Of a stretch of 34,453 bases of DNA, positions 1 through 7,743 are shown piece after piece; position 1 is the first letter of the stretch; each line of letters starts with the position of its first letter. Under the pieces are notes generated by a model. That model was not told the DNA's origin and did no database searches. It saw only the letters and a program-made list of their open reading frames with translations. This DNA comes from Gammaproteobacteria bacterium (lineage in GTDB: Bacteria > Pseudomonadota > Gammaproteobacteria > Pseudomonadales > Pseudohongiellaceae), in assembly GCA_028825335.1 (NCBI GenBank), contig JAPKAI010000021.1, positions 1 to 34,453 of the forward strand. The letters run 5' to 3'. The position numbers and the translations under genes are program-made.

Positions 1-671
1 CCGATGCTGGTCTGTACGGTGATGTGGTAGAGACCATCGACTGGAGTGTGGGTGAAGTATTGGCCACATTGGAAAGGCTAGGTCTGGAAGAGAACACGAT
101 CGTTATTTTCACCTCGGACAATGGGCCGTGGTTCGAGGGAAGCCCCGGACCATTTCGTGATCGTAAAGGCAGCTCCTGGGAAGGTGGGCAACGTGTTCCC
201 TTTATCGCAAAGTGGCCCGGTACGATTCCGGGCGGATTAGTATCGAACGAGCCGGCAATGAATATCGATATCTTCCCAACGCTAGTGAAGCTCGCTGGTG
301 GCGACTTGCCTACGGATCGTCCAATTGACGGGAAAGATATCTTACCGATGCTAACCGATGGTGCAACTTCACCTCACGAGGTGCTTTATTTGTTCGATAG
401 GGATCGAATCGCCGGTGTGCGCAGTGGCCAATGGAAGCTTGTAGTTGAGTCACAGTACAGGGCCGCAGTGCCCAGCTTCGATAATCCAGATTCCTATTAC
501 GGCCCCAATGGATTGTTGTTCGATGTGCAGCGTGACCCGTCGGAGACTTACAGCTTCACGCGCGAATTTCCGGAAGTTGTCGAGCAGATGCGCGTGCTTC
601 TTATTGAAGGACAAAAGGAATATGGCAGTACCGTGTTGGAAAGCATGTGGAACCGCCCTAAAAATCAATAG
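1..671 (+). CDS. Sulfatase, 3' part only (5' end outside window)
   Basis: This is the C-terminal part of a sulfatase (alkaline phosphatase superfamily), which hydrolyses sulfate esters, here probably on a sugar or polysaccharide. The frame is open from base 3 with no start in the window; the GTG at 24 is internal. Visible family marks are the metal-site SDNG motif (bases about 117-125), the glycine-rich GGQRVPF stretch, a late WKLV lysine motif and a closing LFDVQRDPSE block typical of arylsulfatases. The catalytic Cys/Ser formylglycine motif lies upstream of the window, so activity cannot be judged. The gene is 52 bp upstream of the sugar ABC transporter genes on the same strand, which suggests one operon for a sulfated sugar. 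The family is certain; the substrate is unknown. Confidence 0.93.
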   Translation, partial: DAGLYGDVVETIDWSVGEVLATLERLGLEENTIVIFTSDNGPWFEGSPGPFRDRKGSSWEGGQRVPFIAKWPGTIPGGLVSNEPAMNIDIFPTLVKLAGGDLPTDRPIDGKDILPMLTDGATSPHEVLYLFDRDRIAGVRSGQWKLVVESQYRAAVPSFDNPDSYYGPNGLLFDVQRDPSETYSFTREFPEVVEQMRVLLIEGQKEYGSTVLESMWNRPKNQ

Positions 672-723
672 TAGTATGAGTGGAAATTTGGAATGGTAGC
701 CTAGAGAAGAATAAGAAGCTCAG

Positions 724-2295
724 ATGTCAGACGAAAATAATAAATCGCTTACATTGTCGGTTAAGAACCTGCGCAAGTCTTTCGGTCCCGTCGAAGTCTT
801 GCACGGCATCGATCTGACGCTTCGCGGCGGAGAGGTGCACGCGATACTCGGCGAGAACGGTGCCGGGAAGTCTACGTTAGTTAAAATCCTTTCCGGTTTT
901 GAGCCGCTCACTGATGGTGAATTGCACATTAGCGACGGCAGCGGAAGTTCGGAGCGAATTACCCTCTGGAATAATGCAATCGCCGAGCAGGCAGGCGTTG
1001 TCCTAATTCATCAGGAATTTAATCTCGCTGAGCAACTCACCGTGGCGGAGAATATATTTCTCGGCAACGAAATTACGGGCCGTCATTTTCTCGACAAGAA
1101 AACAATGCAGACTAAGGCGCAGGGATATTTAGACATTCTGCGCAGTGATATAGACCCCGGCGCCTCTGTCGATCAGCTTCCTGTCTCTGCAAAGCAAATG
1201 GTGGAGATCGCGAAGGCCCAGGCGAAAAATGCTCGTGTACTTGTCCTCGACGAACCCACTGCAGTACTCACGCAACAAGAAAGTCAGGTGCTGTTCGAAC
1301 TCATCGACCGTTTTCGCCAAGATGGTGTGGCAATCGTTTTCATCTCACACAAGTTGGATGAGATAGAGCAGATTGCGGATGTGATCACAGTTCTTCGCGA
1401 TGGCGAGTTAGTGGGCAGCTACCCAGCTGCGCAGTTGAGCAAGGACGACATGGCGCGACTGATGGTGGGTAGAGAGCTAAGCTCTCTCTTTCCAGAGATG
1501 CCCAAGGTTCCAAACGAAGCAGAAGTAGTTCTTCGAGTTAGTGATTTGCTGCTACAAGGCAATTCAACTTCCACTAGTTTCGAGTTGAGAAGGGGGGAGG
1601 TGCTCGGCTTCTCTGGGCTTGTTGGCTCCGGCCGGACGGCGTTGATGGAAACTGTGCTTGGATTGAGAAGGTCTGCGAAGGGAAACACAGGAAGTGTCGA
1701 GCTACGTGGCGAGCGTGTTGATTTCAAGCAACTCAGTGCTGCGCGTAATAAAGGCGTCGCCTATCTCACGAAAGATCGTAAAGGAAGCGGGCTGCTCTTA
1801 GATAAAGGACTAGTCTTCAACTTCTCACTATTTTCCTTGCACAAGGTATCAAGTCTGCTGATCGACACAAAACGAGAAGAAGTCGCCTTCGAGAAGGCCA
1901 TCAAAACATTCGATATCCGTATGAAGGATAGGTCGATCGCGGCGGGAAACCTCTCCGGTGGAAATCAGCAAAAACTATTGCTAGCAAAAATTCTCGAGGC
2001 CGAGCCAAGCATCATCATAATAGACGAGCCCACTCGCGGTATAGATATTGGAACGAAGAGCCAGATCTACTACTTTATTGCTGAACTGATTGCGTCAGGA
2101 CATTCGTTGATACTCATCTCTTCGGACATAACTGAAATCATTGGTCTTTCACACCGCGTGGCCGTGATGTATCACGGGCAGATAAGTGGTGTGCTAGAGG
2201 GTGACGAGATCGAGGAGATTGAGATCATGCGCTATGCCGCAGGCCTGAAGAACAAACATTTAGAACAAAGTGGAACATCCAATGCCAAAGCTTGA
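724..2295 (+). CDS. Sugar ABC transporter ATP-binding protein, RbsA/MglA type
   Basis: This is the double-domain ATPase of a ribose/galactose/xylose-type importer (CUT2 family), working on the cytoplasmic face of the inner membrane. Its 523 residues are normal for the family. The first domain has Walker A GENGAGKS (residues 43-50) and Walker B VLVLDEPTAVL. The second has the degenerate P-loop GLVGSGRTA expected in this family, the signature LSGGNQQK and Walker B IIIIDEPTRGID. The ATG is preceded by a purine-rich AAGAAG stretch. The 3' end overlaps the permease start, so translation is probably coupled. The transported sugar cannot be read from the ATPase. No substrate-binding protein is visible in the window. 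Confidence 0.96.
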   Translation: MSDENNKSLTLSVKNLRKSFGPVEVLHGIDLTLRGGEVHAILGENGAGKSTLVKILSGFEPLTDGELHISDGSGSSERITLWNNAIAEQAGVVLIHQEFNLAEQLTVAENIFLGNEITGRHFLDKKTMQTKAQGYLDILRSDIDPGASVDQLPVSAKQMVEIAKAQAKNARVLVLDEPTAVLTQQESQVLFELIDRFRQDGVAIVFISHKLDEIEQIADVITVLRDGELVGSYPAAQLSKDDMARLMVGRELSSLFPEMPKVPNEAEVVLRVSDLLLQGNSTSTSFELRRGEVLGFSGLVGSGRTALMETVLGLRRSAKGNTGSVELRGERVDFKQLSAARNKGVAYLTKDRKGSGLLLDKGLVFNFSLFSLHKVSSLLIDTKREEVAFEKAIKTFDIRMKDRSIAAGNLSGGNQQKLLLAKILEAEPSIIIIDEPTRGIDIGTKSQIYYFIAELIASGHSLILISSDITEIIGLSHRVAVMYHGQISGVLEGDEIEEIEIMRYAAGLKNKHLEQSGTSNAKA

Positions 2296-3247
2296 TTTGA
2301 AAACAGCCGGACCCTTTATTGCCCTCATTGTAGTTTTTATCATCGGCGTGCTAGTAAACGATGCGTTTCTAAGCTCAGGTAATCTCAGCAATATTCTGGC
2401 GCGTAGTTCTTTTATTGGCATCGTTGCCATCGGCGCGACTTTCGTAATCACGGCGGGAGGCATCGATCTCTCCGTCGGCTCGATGGCCGCGTTTATTTCC
2501 GGTTGCATGATCTTGTTGATGAATGCCCTGATGGACACAATCGATTCGATGGTGGCCATTATCATTCTGGCAATCATCGCATCGCTGGGTATTGGTGCTG
2601 TTGCAGGCCTGATCAATGGCCTACTTACCACCAAAGCGAAGATTGAAGCCTTTATTGTCACGCTTGGTACTATGGGAATTTATCGCTCATTGGTCACTTA
2701 TATGGCCGATGGAGGCACGCTGTCGCTCAACTTTACGATCGGCGATGTGTATTCGGAGGTCTATTACGGTGTGTTTCTTGGCCTGCCCTATCCTGTCTGG
2801 GTTTTTCTAGCAGTGGCGGTGATCGGCTATGTGCTCTTGAATATGACAGTGTTCGGCAGGCACTGTTTCGCAGTAGGTTCGAACGAGAGCGTTGCGCGCT
2901 ACTCAGCCATTAATGTAGATCGCGTGAAGACAGCGACCTATATGCTGCAGGGAGTCTGCGTCTCTATCGCTACTATCATTTATGTGCCGCGCCTAGGTTC
3001 GGCGTCGGGACAGACCGGCATACTCTGGGAACTCGAGGCAATAGCGGCCGTCATTATCGGCGGTACTGTGCTGAAGGGCGGCTACGGGCGCATCTGGGGT
3101 ACGGTTGTAGGGGCCTTAATACTGACGCTTATTGGCAATATTTTGAATCTGACTGATGCCGTAAGTAACTACCTGAATGGGGCGGTTCAAGGCATAATAG
3201 TGATCGTTGCGGTCTATCTACAGCGCGGTGCCTGGCGCCGGGATTAA
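2282..3247 (+). CDS. Sugar ABC transporter permease, RbsC type
   Basis: This is the membrane permease (BPD_transp_2 family) that pairs with the preceding ATPase. It is very hydrophobic, with about eight to ten predicted membrane segments. It carries the family mark GGIDLSVGS in the first third and the conserved cytoplasmic loop VFGRHCFAVGSNESVARYS. The chosen ATG at 2282 gives 321 residues beginning MPKLDLK; an in-frame GTG at 2270 would add four residues. Either start overlaps the ATPase gene (14 or 26 bp). The C-terminus (YLQRGAWRRD) is typical. It is probably co-transcribed with the sulfatase, the ATPase and the isomerase gene that follows 34 bp later. Confidence 0.95.
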   Translation: MPKLDLKTAGPFIALIVVFIIGVLVNDAFLSSGNLSNILARSSFIGIVAIGATFVITAGGIDLSVGSMAAFISGCMILLMNALMDTIDSMVAIIILAIIASLGIGAVAGLINGLLTTKAKIEAFIVTLGTMGIYRSLVTYMADGGTLSLNFTIGDVYSEVYYGVFLGLPYPVWVFLAVAVIGYVLLNMTVFGRHCFAVGSNESVARYSAINVDRVKTATYMLQGVCVSIATIIYVPRLGSASGQTGILWELEAIAAVIIGGTVLKGGYGRIWGTVVGALILTLIGNILNLTDAVSNYLNGAVQGIIVIVAVYLQRGAWRRD

Positions 3248-3269
3248 GCCCTTAAATAATAATACGAGC

Positions 3270-3284
3270 AGGAGACTAAGATTG
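3270..3284 (+). promoter_or_regulatory. Ribosome binding site deciding a TTG start
   Basis: An AGGAG stretch sits seven bases before TTG 3282. It fixes the start of the Tat-exported TIM-barrel protein, which has no ATG or GTG near the signal peptide. The nearest other in-frame start lies 75 bases upstream, inside the permease gene. Confidence 0.7.
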
Positions 3285-4139
3285 AATATCAAGACACCTT
3301 CAACACCTCGCGGTTTTAGCCGACGTAAGTTTCTTTGCTCCTCGGCGATCGTGAGTGCTGCCGCTTCTCTACCGTTGTCTGCGTTAGCGCAATCTCGCCG
3401 AGTAGAAAATGTAGGGCTGCAGCTCTATACATTGCGTAATGAAATGTCCCTAGACTTTGAAGGCACGCTCGCTAAAGTCGCGGATCTGGGTTTCAAGGAA
3501 ATGGAATTTGCAGGATATTTTGGCAGATCTGCCAGCGAAGTGAGACAAATACTCGATCAGAACGGCATGACGTCCCCGGCTGCGCATATTCAGTTGCAGG
3601 CGCTGCGAGACGATCTCGAAGGAGAGGTTGAAAGAGCCGCTATTTTGGGACAGAAGTTCATAGTGGTCCCTATACTGCCTGCAAGCCAGCGTAGCATTTC
3701 TGAGTATCAACGCACTGCCGACTACCTTAATCGCGCTGGTGAGGTCTGTAAAAAAGTGGGTATCAAGATGGGTTACCACAATCATGCCTTTGAATTCGAA
3801 GTAACCGATGGCCAGATTCCCTACGATATCTTGCTCGACGAGACCGAGGCAGACTTAGTCGATATGGAACTAGACTTATATTGGATTCGCAGTGCAGGTG
3901 TCGACCCAGTTTCCTATTTTGAAAGTCATCCAGGGCGATTCAGCATGTTGCATGTAAAAGACATGGATGAGTTTGGCCGGATGGTAGATGTTGGGAGCGG
4001 GGAAATAAATTTTGCGGAAATATTCAGTCATGCAAACACTGCAGGGTTCAAACATTTCTTTGTCGAACACGATAGACCAGGCAATGGAATGGCCTCGGTA
4101 GCGGTTAGTCTCTACACAGTGCGAAATATCGTTTTTTAA
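3282..4139 (+). CDS. Tat-exported sugar phosphate isomerase/epimerase-like TIM-barrel protein
   Basis: This belongs to the xylose isomerase-like TIM-barrel family (AP_endonuc_2), which includes sugar isomerases, epimerases and 3-keto-glycoside lyases. I chose TTG 3282 because an AGGAG lies seven bases upstream; a longer frame from 3207 would run back into the permease gene. The 285-residue product starts with a twin-arginine signal (SRRKFL at residues 13-18, hydrophobic stretch, likely cleavage after ALA at 36), so it should act in the periplasm. Barrel motifs include GLQLYTLR, GYHNHAFEFE with a probable metal/substrate His and Glu, HVKDMD, and FFVEHDRPG. Its place between a sugar transporter and a GMC/Gluconate_2-dh3 pair fits a role on oxidised sugars. 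The exact reaction is unknown. Confidence 0.9.
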   Translation: MNIKTPSTPRGFSRRKFLCSSAIVSAAASLPLSALAQSRRVENVGLQLYTLRNEMSLDFEGTLAKVADLGFKEMEFAGYFGRSASEVRQILDQNGMTSPAAHIQLQALRDDLEGEVERAAILGQKFIVVPILPASQRSISEYQRTADYLNRAGEVCKKVGIKMGYHNHAFEFEVTDGQIPYDILLDETEADLVDMELDLYWIRSAGVDPVSYFESHPGRFSMLHVKDMDEFGRMVDVGSGEINFAEIFSHANTAGFKHFFVEHDRPGNGMASVAVSLYTVRNIVF

Positions 4140-4189
4140 ATGCGGTTCATAATCGGTTGAATAAGAAAGGCTAAGAAAAAGGCAGGAAA

Positions 4190-4720
4190 ATGAAAACAAG
4201 ACGAGAAGTATTGCGGGGTTTGATTGTGTCGATCGGCGGCGCAACCGCCCTAACAGCATGTGGCGGAGTCGCGAATGTGTTATCGACGCGGCCTGGATCG
4301 GCACCGCGCTTCTATACTAGTGCGGAATATGCGCTAGTGACACGTATTAGCGACCTGATTATTCCGCGCACCGAAACTCCCGGCGCAGTGGATGCGAATG
4401 TTCCAGGTTATATGGATGGTCTAATGACTGACTGGGCAAATAGTGAAACGAAGAATACTCATCGCACAGCGCTACGTCAGATAAAGGGCGAGCTAGACCA
4501 GCGCGCTCGCGGGAACTTCCTAGATGCTAGTGACAGTGTGGCGGAGCAATCATTATCTGCATTCGATGCTGCAGCCTTTGTAGAAGATGGGGACGCAAGT
4601 GGCTACAAGCGCGTGAAGGGTTATGTGAGTCAGTCCTACTTCGCCACAGAAGATGGTGCTACCGAAGAATTGAAATGGGTGGCTGTGCCTGGCCGTTGGG
4701 ATCCGAGTGTCGAGATCTAG
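4190..4720 (+). CDS. Gluconate 2-dehydrogenase subunit 3 family protein, Tat signal
   Basis: This is a small subunit of the Gluconate_2-dh3 family (PF13618 by recollection), 176 residues. Members partner a GMC flavoprotein and carry it out through the Tat pathway. The N-terminus has a short RR motif (MKTRREVLRGLIV), a hydrophobic stretch and TACGG, which could be a lipobox. The body has the family features: an early YTSAEYALVTRISDLIIPRTETPGA block and a C-terminal block ending VAVPGRWDP. The GMC gene starts 65 bp downstream, the usual order. I infer that the two form a periplasmic or membrane-tethered sugar dehydrogenase that passes electrons to a cytochrome encoded elsewhere. Confidence 0.9.
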   Translation: MKTRREVLRGLIVSIGGATALTACGGVANVLSTRPGSAPRFYTSAEYALVTRISDLIIPRTETPGAVDANVPGYMDGLMTDWANSETKNTHRTALRQIKGELDQRARGNFLDASDSVAEQSLSAFDAAAFVEDGDASGYKRVKGYVSQSYFATEDGATEELKWVAVPGRWDPSVEI

Positions 4721-4785
4721 AAGTAGCCGATACTTGATGAAATAGAATAACAGACTTAAAAACAGAATTAGATAGGGAGTGACCC

Positions 4786-6486
4786 GTGGCAGATTTTGAT
4801 GCAATAGTAGTTGGCTCAGGAATGAGTGGAGGCATGTCAGCGAAGGAACTCACCGAGCGTGGATTGAAAGTTTTGGTGCTCGAACGCGGACCTGAAATTA
4901 TTCCAGAGCGAGATTACGTCGATAATCTAGCTCCCTGGGAGAGTCCGAATCTGGACAACGTGGCGCAGGATGAGATTGCCGAACGTTATCCTAAACAGTA
5001 CGGCGGTGTTGCTTACGCGATCAAGGAATCTAACAAAAATTTCTGGGTGCGCGATGACGAACATCCCTATGAAGAAGCCGAGGGCACCAGCTACGATTGG
5101 TTGCGTGGTTACCATACCGGTGGTCGTTCTATCATGTGGTCGCGTCAAGTCTATCGCCTAAGCAATCTAGATTTTAATGCGAATAAGACCGACGGTTACG
5201 GAATAGATTGGCCGATTCGCTACGAAGAATTAGAGCCATGGTATGAGAAGGTGGAAACCTTCATTGGCATAGCGGGCAGCGCCGAAGGCCTGCCGCAGTT
5301 GCCTGATAGTGTTTTTCAGCCTGCGTTCGAGTTAACCGATGCCGAGAAAGCACTCAAAGCTAAAGTGGAGACGACGTTTCCAGAACGAAATATTATTGCT
5401 GCGCGAATCGCGCACCTCACCGATGCGACGCAAGAGCAGCAATCATTAGGTAGGTCGAATTGTCAGGTCCGTAACCGTTGTCACTTCGGTTGTTCTTTCA
5501 AGGCCTACTTCTCATCCTTGAACGCGACACTGCCGGCTGCTGAGAGAACTGGCAATCTTACGATGGTGCATAATGCGATCGTGAGTTCGATTGAATACGA
5601 TGCCGAGACTAATAGAGTAACTGGCGTGCGTATCGTCGATGCAGAAACAAATGAGAAACGTTTTTATACGTCGAAGGTGATTTTCTTGAATGCCTCTACG
5701 ATTGCCTCGGCCATGATTCTATTGCAATCGAAGTCTGTGGCTTTCCCAACAGGGTTAGTGAATCGTTCCGATCAAGTTGGAAGAAACTTGATGGACCATG
5801 TGAGCGGTGCAGGTGCGGCTGGCTTGATAAGTGGCTTCGATAATCAGAAAGTTTTCGGTCGCAGGCCTAGTGGCGGTATCTATATCCCTCGTTATGCGAA
5901 CCTCAATGGTCAAGATAAGCCTTATCTTCGTGGCTTTGGTTTTCAAGGTGGCTCAAGCCCGTTAGGTAATGCGGGCGGGCAGATTGCCGGTATCGGTCGC
6001 GGTTTCAAAGAGGCGCATAAGAACCCTGGCCCTTGGCGAGTCAACATTGGCGCGTTCGGTGAGCAACTGCCGAATCCAGAGAACCGAGTTACGCTGCATA
6101 GCTCGAAGCGCGATCGCTGGGGCAATCCGCTAGCGCTGTTCCATGTAACTTATAGTGATAACGAACACACTATGCTTGCTGAGGCGAGCAAAGATGCTGT
6201 TGCGATGTTAGAGGCGGCCGGCTGCACGGACATCACTGCGAACGATGTTAGCCTGACGAAACCGGGAAATAGAATTCATGAGATGGGTAGCGCACGCATG
6301 GGCCACGACCCGGCGGACTCTGTGCTCAATAGCTGGTGTCAGGCGCACGATGTGCCGAATCTGTTCGTAACCGATGGTTCGTTCATGACATCGTCGGCCT
6401 GTCAAAATCCTTCGCTGACTTATATGGCGTTCAGTGCCAGAGCGGCACACTATGCAGCAGACTTAATCGCCGACGGAACTCTTTAG
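4786..6486 (+). CDS. GMC family oxidoreductase, probable sugar dehydrogenase large subunit
   Basis: This FAD-dependent glucose-methanol-choline oxidoreductase has 566 residues. The start is GTG 4786 with GGGAG six bases upstream, and it puts the dinucleotide-binding motif VVGSGMSGG at residues 8-16. The flavin loop TGGRSIMWSRQ is present. The catalytic pair typical of the family is visible as His498 (in IHEMGSARMG) and Asn541 (in CQNPSLT), 43 residues apart, about as in known GMC enzymes. There is no signal peptide, so export would depend on the Tat-signal small subunit encoded just upstream. Related pairs oxidise sugars or disaccharides, some at C3. The DUF1080 gene next door on the opposite strand supports a 3-keto-glycoside route. 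The substrate is inferred. Confidence 0.93.
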   Translation: MADFDAIVVGSGMSGGMSAKELTERGLKVLVLERGPEIIPERDYVDNLAPWESPNLDNVAQDEIAERYPKQYGGVAYAIKESNKNFWVRDDEHPYEEAEGTSYDWLRGYHTGGRSIMWSRQVYRLSNLDFNANKTDGYGIDWPIRYEELEPWYEKVETFIGIAGSAEGLPQLPDSVFQPAFELTDAEKALKAKVETTFPERNIIAARIAHLTDATQEQQSLGRSNCQVRNRCHFGCSFKAYFSSLNATLPAAERTGNLTMVHNAIVSSIEYDAETNRVTGVRIVDAETNEKRFYTSKVIFLNASTIASAMILLQSKSVAFPTGLVNRSDQVGRNLMDHVSGAGAAGLISGFDNQKVFGRRPSGGIYIPRYANLNGQDKPYLRGFGFQGGSSPLGNAGGQIAGIGRGFKEAHKNPGPWRVNIGAFGEQLPNPENRVTLHSSKRDRWGNPLALFHVTYSDNEHTMLAEASKDAVAMLEAAGCTDITANDVSLTKPGNRIHEMGSARMGHDPADSVLNSWCQAHDVPNLFVTDGSFMTSSACQNPSLTYMAFSARAAHYAADLIADGTL

Positions 6487-6534
6487 AAGAGAACTGGTTT
6501 GAAGACTATTAGTTAGAGCAGAACTAACAAGCTT

Positions 6535-7323
6535 CTAGTGAGTAAGAGGAAGAAGATCTATTCTTCTAAACTCGGTTGGATGACTTTCTGCCTGCAGTGA
6601 GATGTAACCACCGCTCACGGCAACTGGCTGACCCTGCTTGATTAAATTCTGTGCATCGGGATCGCCTTCATCCAGTTGCGTCTTCGAATACTCGAAAACC
6701 ATTTCGCCATTCACGGTATGCCGAATCACTTCATCGCCACGCACCTCAATCTCGAGTGTTACCCATTGGTCACCGTGATAGGTGGCCGAGCTCGAGTCGA
6801 TGCAGTGCTGGGTAACTAGTTCGCCATCTCTTACGTAGTGCGTGCCGGGTGAGCAGACGTTTGCTGTTGCTCGCTCATCGCTGCCGTTACCGCCGAGTAA
6901 CTGCACTTCGATCGAGGCAGGAAATTCTTGGTCCAACGTCATGGATTGTGGAGACTGGCCGTGCAACATGACACCGTTATTACGGAAGGCCCAGCCAGGG
7001 CCGTTGTTCACCTGATCGCCTACGAAACGGTATTCCACTAGCAATCTGTAATGGGAGAAACTCTTGTCATAGAAAATGTGACCGAATTCGCCATCAAAGT
7101 CAGGCCAGTTGTCATAGGAAACTTTAAACACGCCATCCTCTGCTCGAAACGTATCGCGATAGTTTACGCCTAGCTCATGGCCGGTGAACTTTGGAATCCA
7201 GTTGCTCAGATCCTCGCCATTAAACAGACTAATCCATTGTTCGGAATCGCTCTGAGTATAAGCCGCGCTAGGAAGTAGGATTGTCAGTAGTGCTAGAAGT
7301 TTTCTTGTCGCTATTCGATTCAT
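6535..7323 (-). CDS. Secreted DUF1080 / 3-keto-disaccharide hydrolase-domain protein
   Basis: This 262-residue protein has a Sec signal peptide (residues 1 to about 23, ending AYTQ) and one 3-keto-disaccharide hydrolase (DUF1080, PF06439) domain, a concanavalin-like beta sandwich. Family marks are WISLFNGEDLSNWIPK near the N-terminus, the GHIFYD and YRLLVEYRF strands, NNGVMLHG, SIEVQLLGG, and a final GYISLQAESHPTEFRRIDL block. Known members cleave or bind 3-keto-glycosides made by sugar 3-dehydrogenases. It is last in a three-gene minus-strand operon, and its ATG overlaps the previous stop by four bases. It lies tail to tail with the GMC gene (49 bp), which would make its substrate. Confidence 0.92.
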   Translation of the reverse strand: MNRIATRKLLALLTILLPSAAYTQSDSEQWISLFNGEDLSNWIPKFTGHELGVNYRDTFRAEDGVFKVSYDNWPDFDGEFGHIFYDKSFSHYRLLVEYRFVGDQVNNGPGWAFRNNGVMLHGQSPQSMTLDQEFPASIEVQLLGGNGSDERATANVCSPGTHYVRDGELVTQHCIDSSSATYHGDQWVTLEIEVRGDEVIRHTVNGEMVFEYSKTQLDEGDPDAQNLIKQGQPVAVSGGYISLQAESHPTEFRRIDLLPLTH

Positions 7324-7739
7324 TCAGATGTGCCATTGACTGTTTGATTAAAATCTACTTTTAGATCCCACAACTCAGGGCATGTATAGGCGCTAAAACA
7401 TTCCAGATCGGCAATGATCTGAAAGCCATCGGATCCATTCGCGACTCTACTAACGATGACACCAATACCACTCTGGCTGATGATGTTGCTATTGGCGTTA
7501 ATGCGCGTGTTACTCTCGCCGTGAATATTGAAGTCAGAATTCTGCTGCGTCCATGTTCTAGCGATGGCCCACTTACGCTCGCATTCGGCATCGCCTGAGC
7601 AGCTGGGAATCGTTCTGGCGTACTCGTCCATCCGTGCTTGAGTCTCTGGACTAACGGCGCAGGAGGCAAGTAATAAAAAAGCTAGTGTAGGTAAAATAGC
7701 CCAGTGGTAGCGCAGAGCTCGAAGACTTATCCTTTTCAT
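7320..7739 (-). CDS. Small hypothetical lipoprotein
   Basis: I do not recognise this 139-residue protein. It has a basic N-terminus, a hydrophobic stretch and a lipobox LLASC with the Cys at about residue 27, so it is probably an outer-membrane or periplasmic lipoprotein. The mature part has Cys-containing motifs (PSCSGDAECERKW, ECFSAYTCPELWDLKVD) that could form disulfides. A low-complexity NTRINANSNIISQSGIGVIV stretch suggests a beta-rich fold. Its stop overlaps the DUF1080 start by four bases and it lies four bases after the PD40 gene, so the three genes are one operon. It may be an accessory factor for glycan handling; this is only an inference from context. Confidence 0.75.
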   Translation of the reverse strand: MKRISLRALRYHWAILPTLAFLLLASCAVSPETQARMDEYARTIPSCSGDAECERKWAIARTWTQQNSDFNIHGESNTRINANSNIISQSGIGVIVSRVANGSDGFQIIADLECFSAYTCPELWDLKVDFNQTVNGTSE

Positions 7740-7743
7740 ATGA

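Noticed and set aside
2260..2661. Minus-strand open frame of 133 codons
   Set aside because: It mirrors the permease coding region; its hydrophobic, Ile/Ala-rich translation is a by-product of the membrane helices on the other strand.
3876..4304. Minus-strand open frame of 142 codons
   Set aside because: It is antisense to the TIM-barrel and Gluconate_2-dh3 genes, both with convincing family motifs.
6487..6534. Terminator between the GMC and DUF1080 genes
   Set aside because: Only five-base pairings without a T-run are present in this convergent gap.
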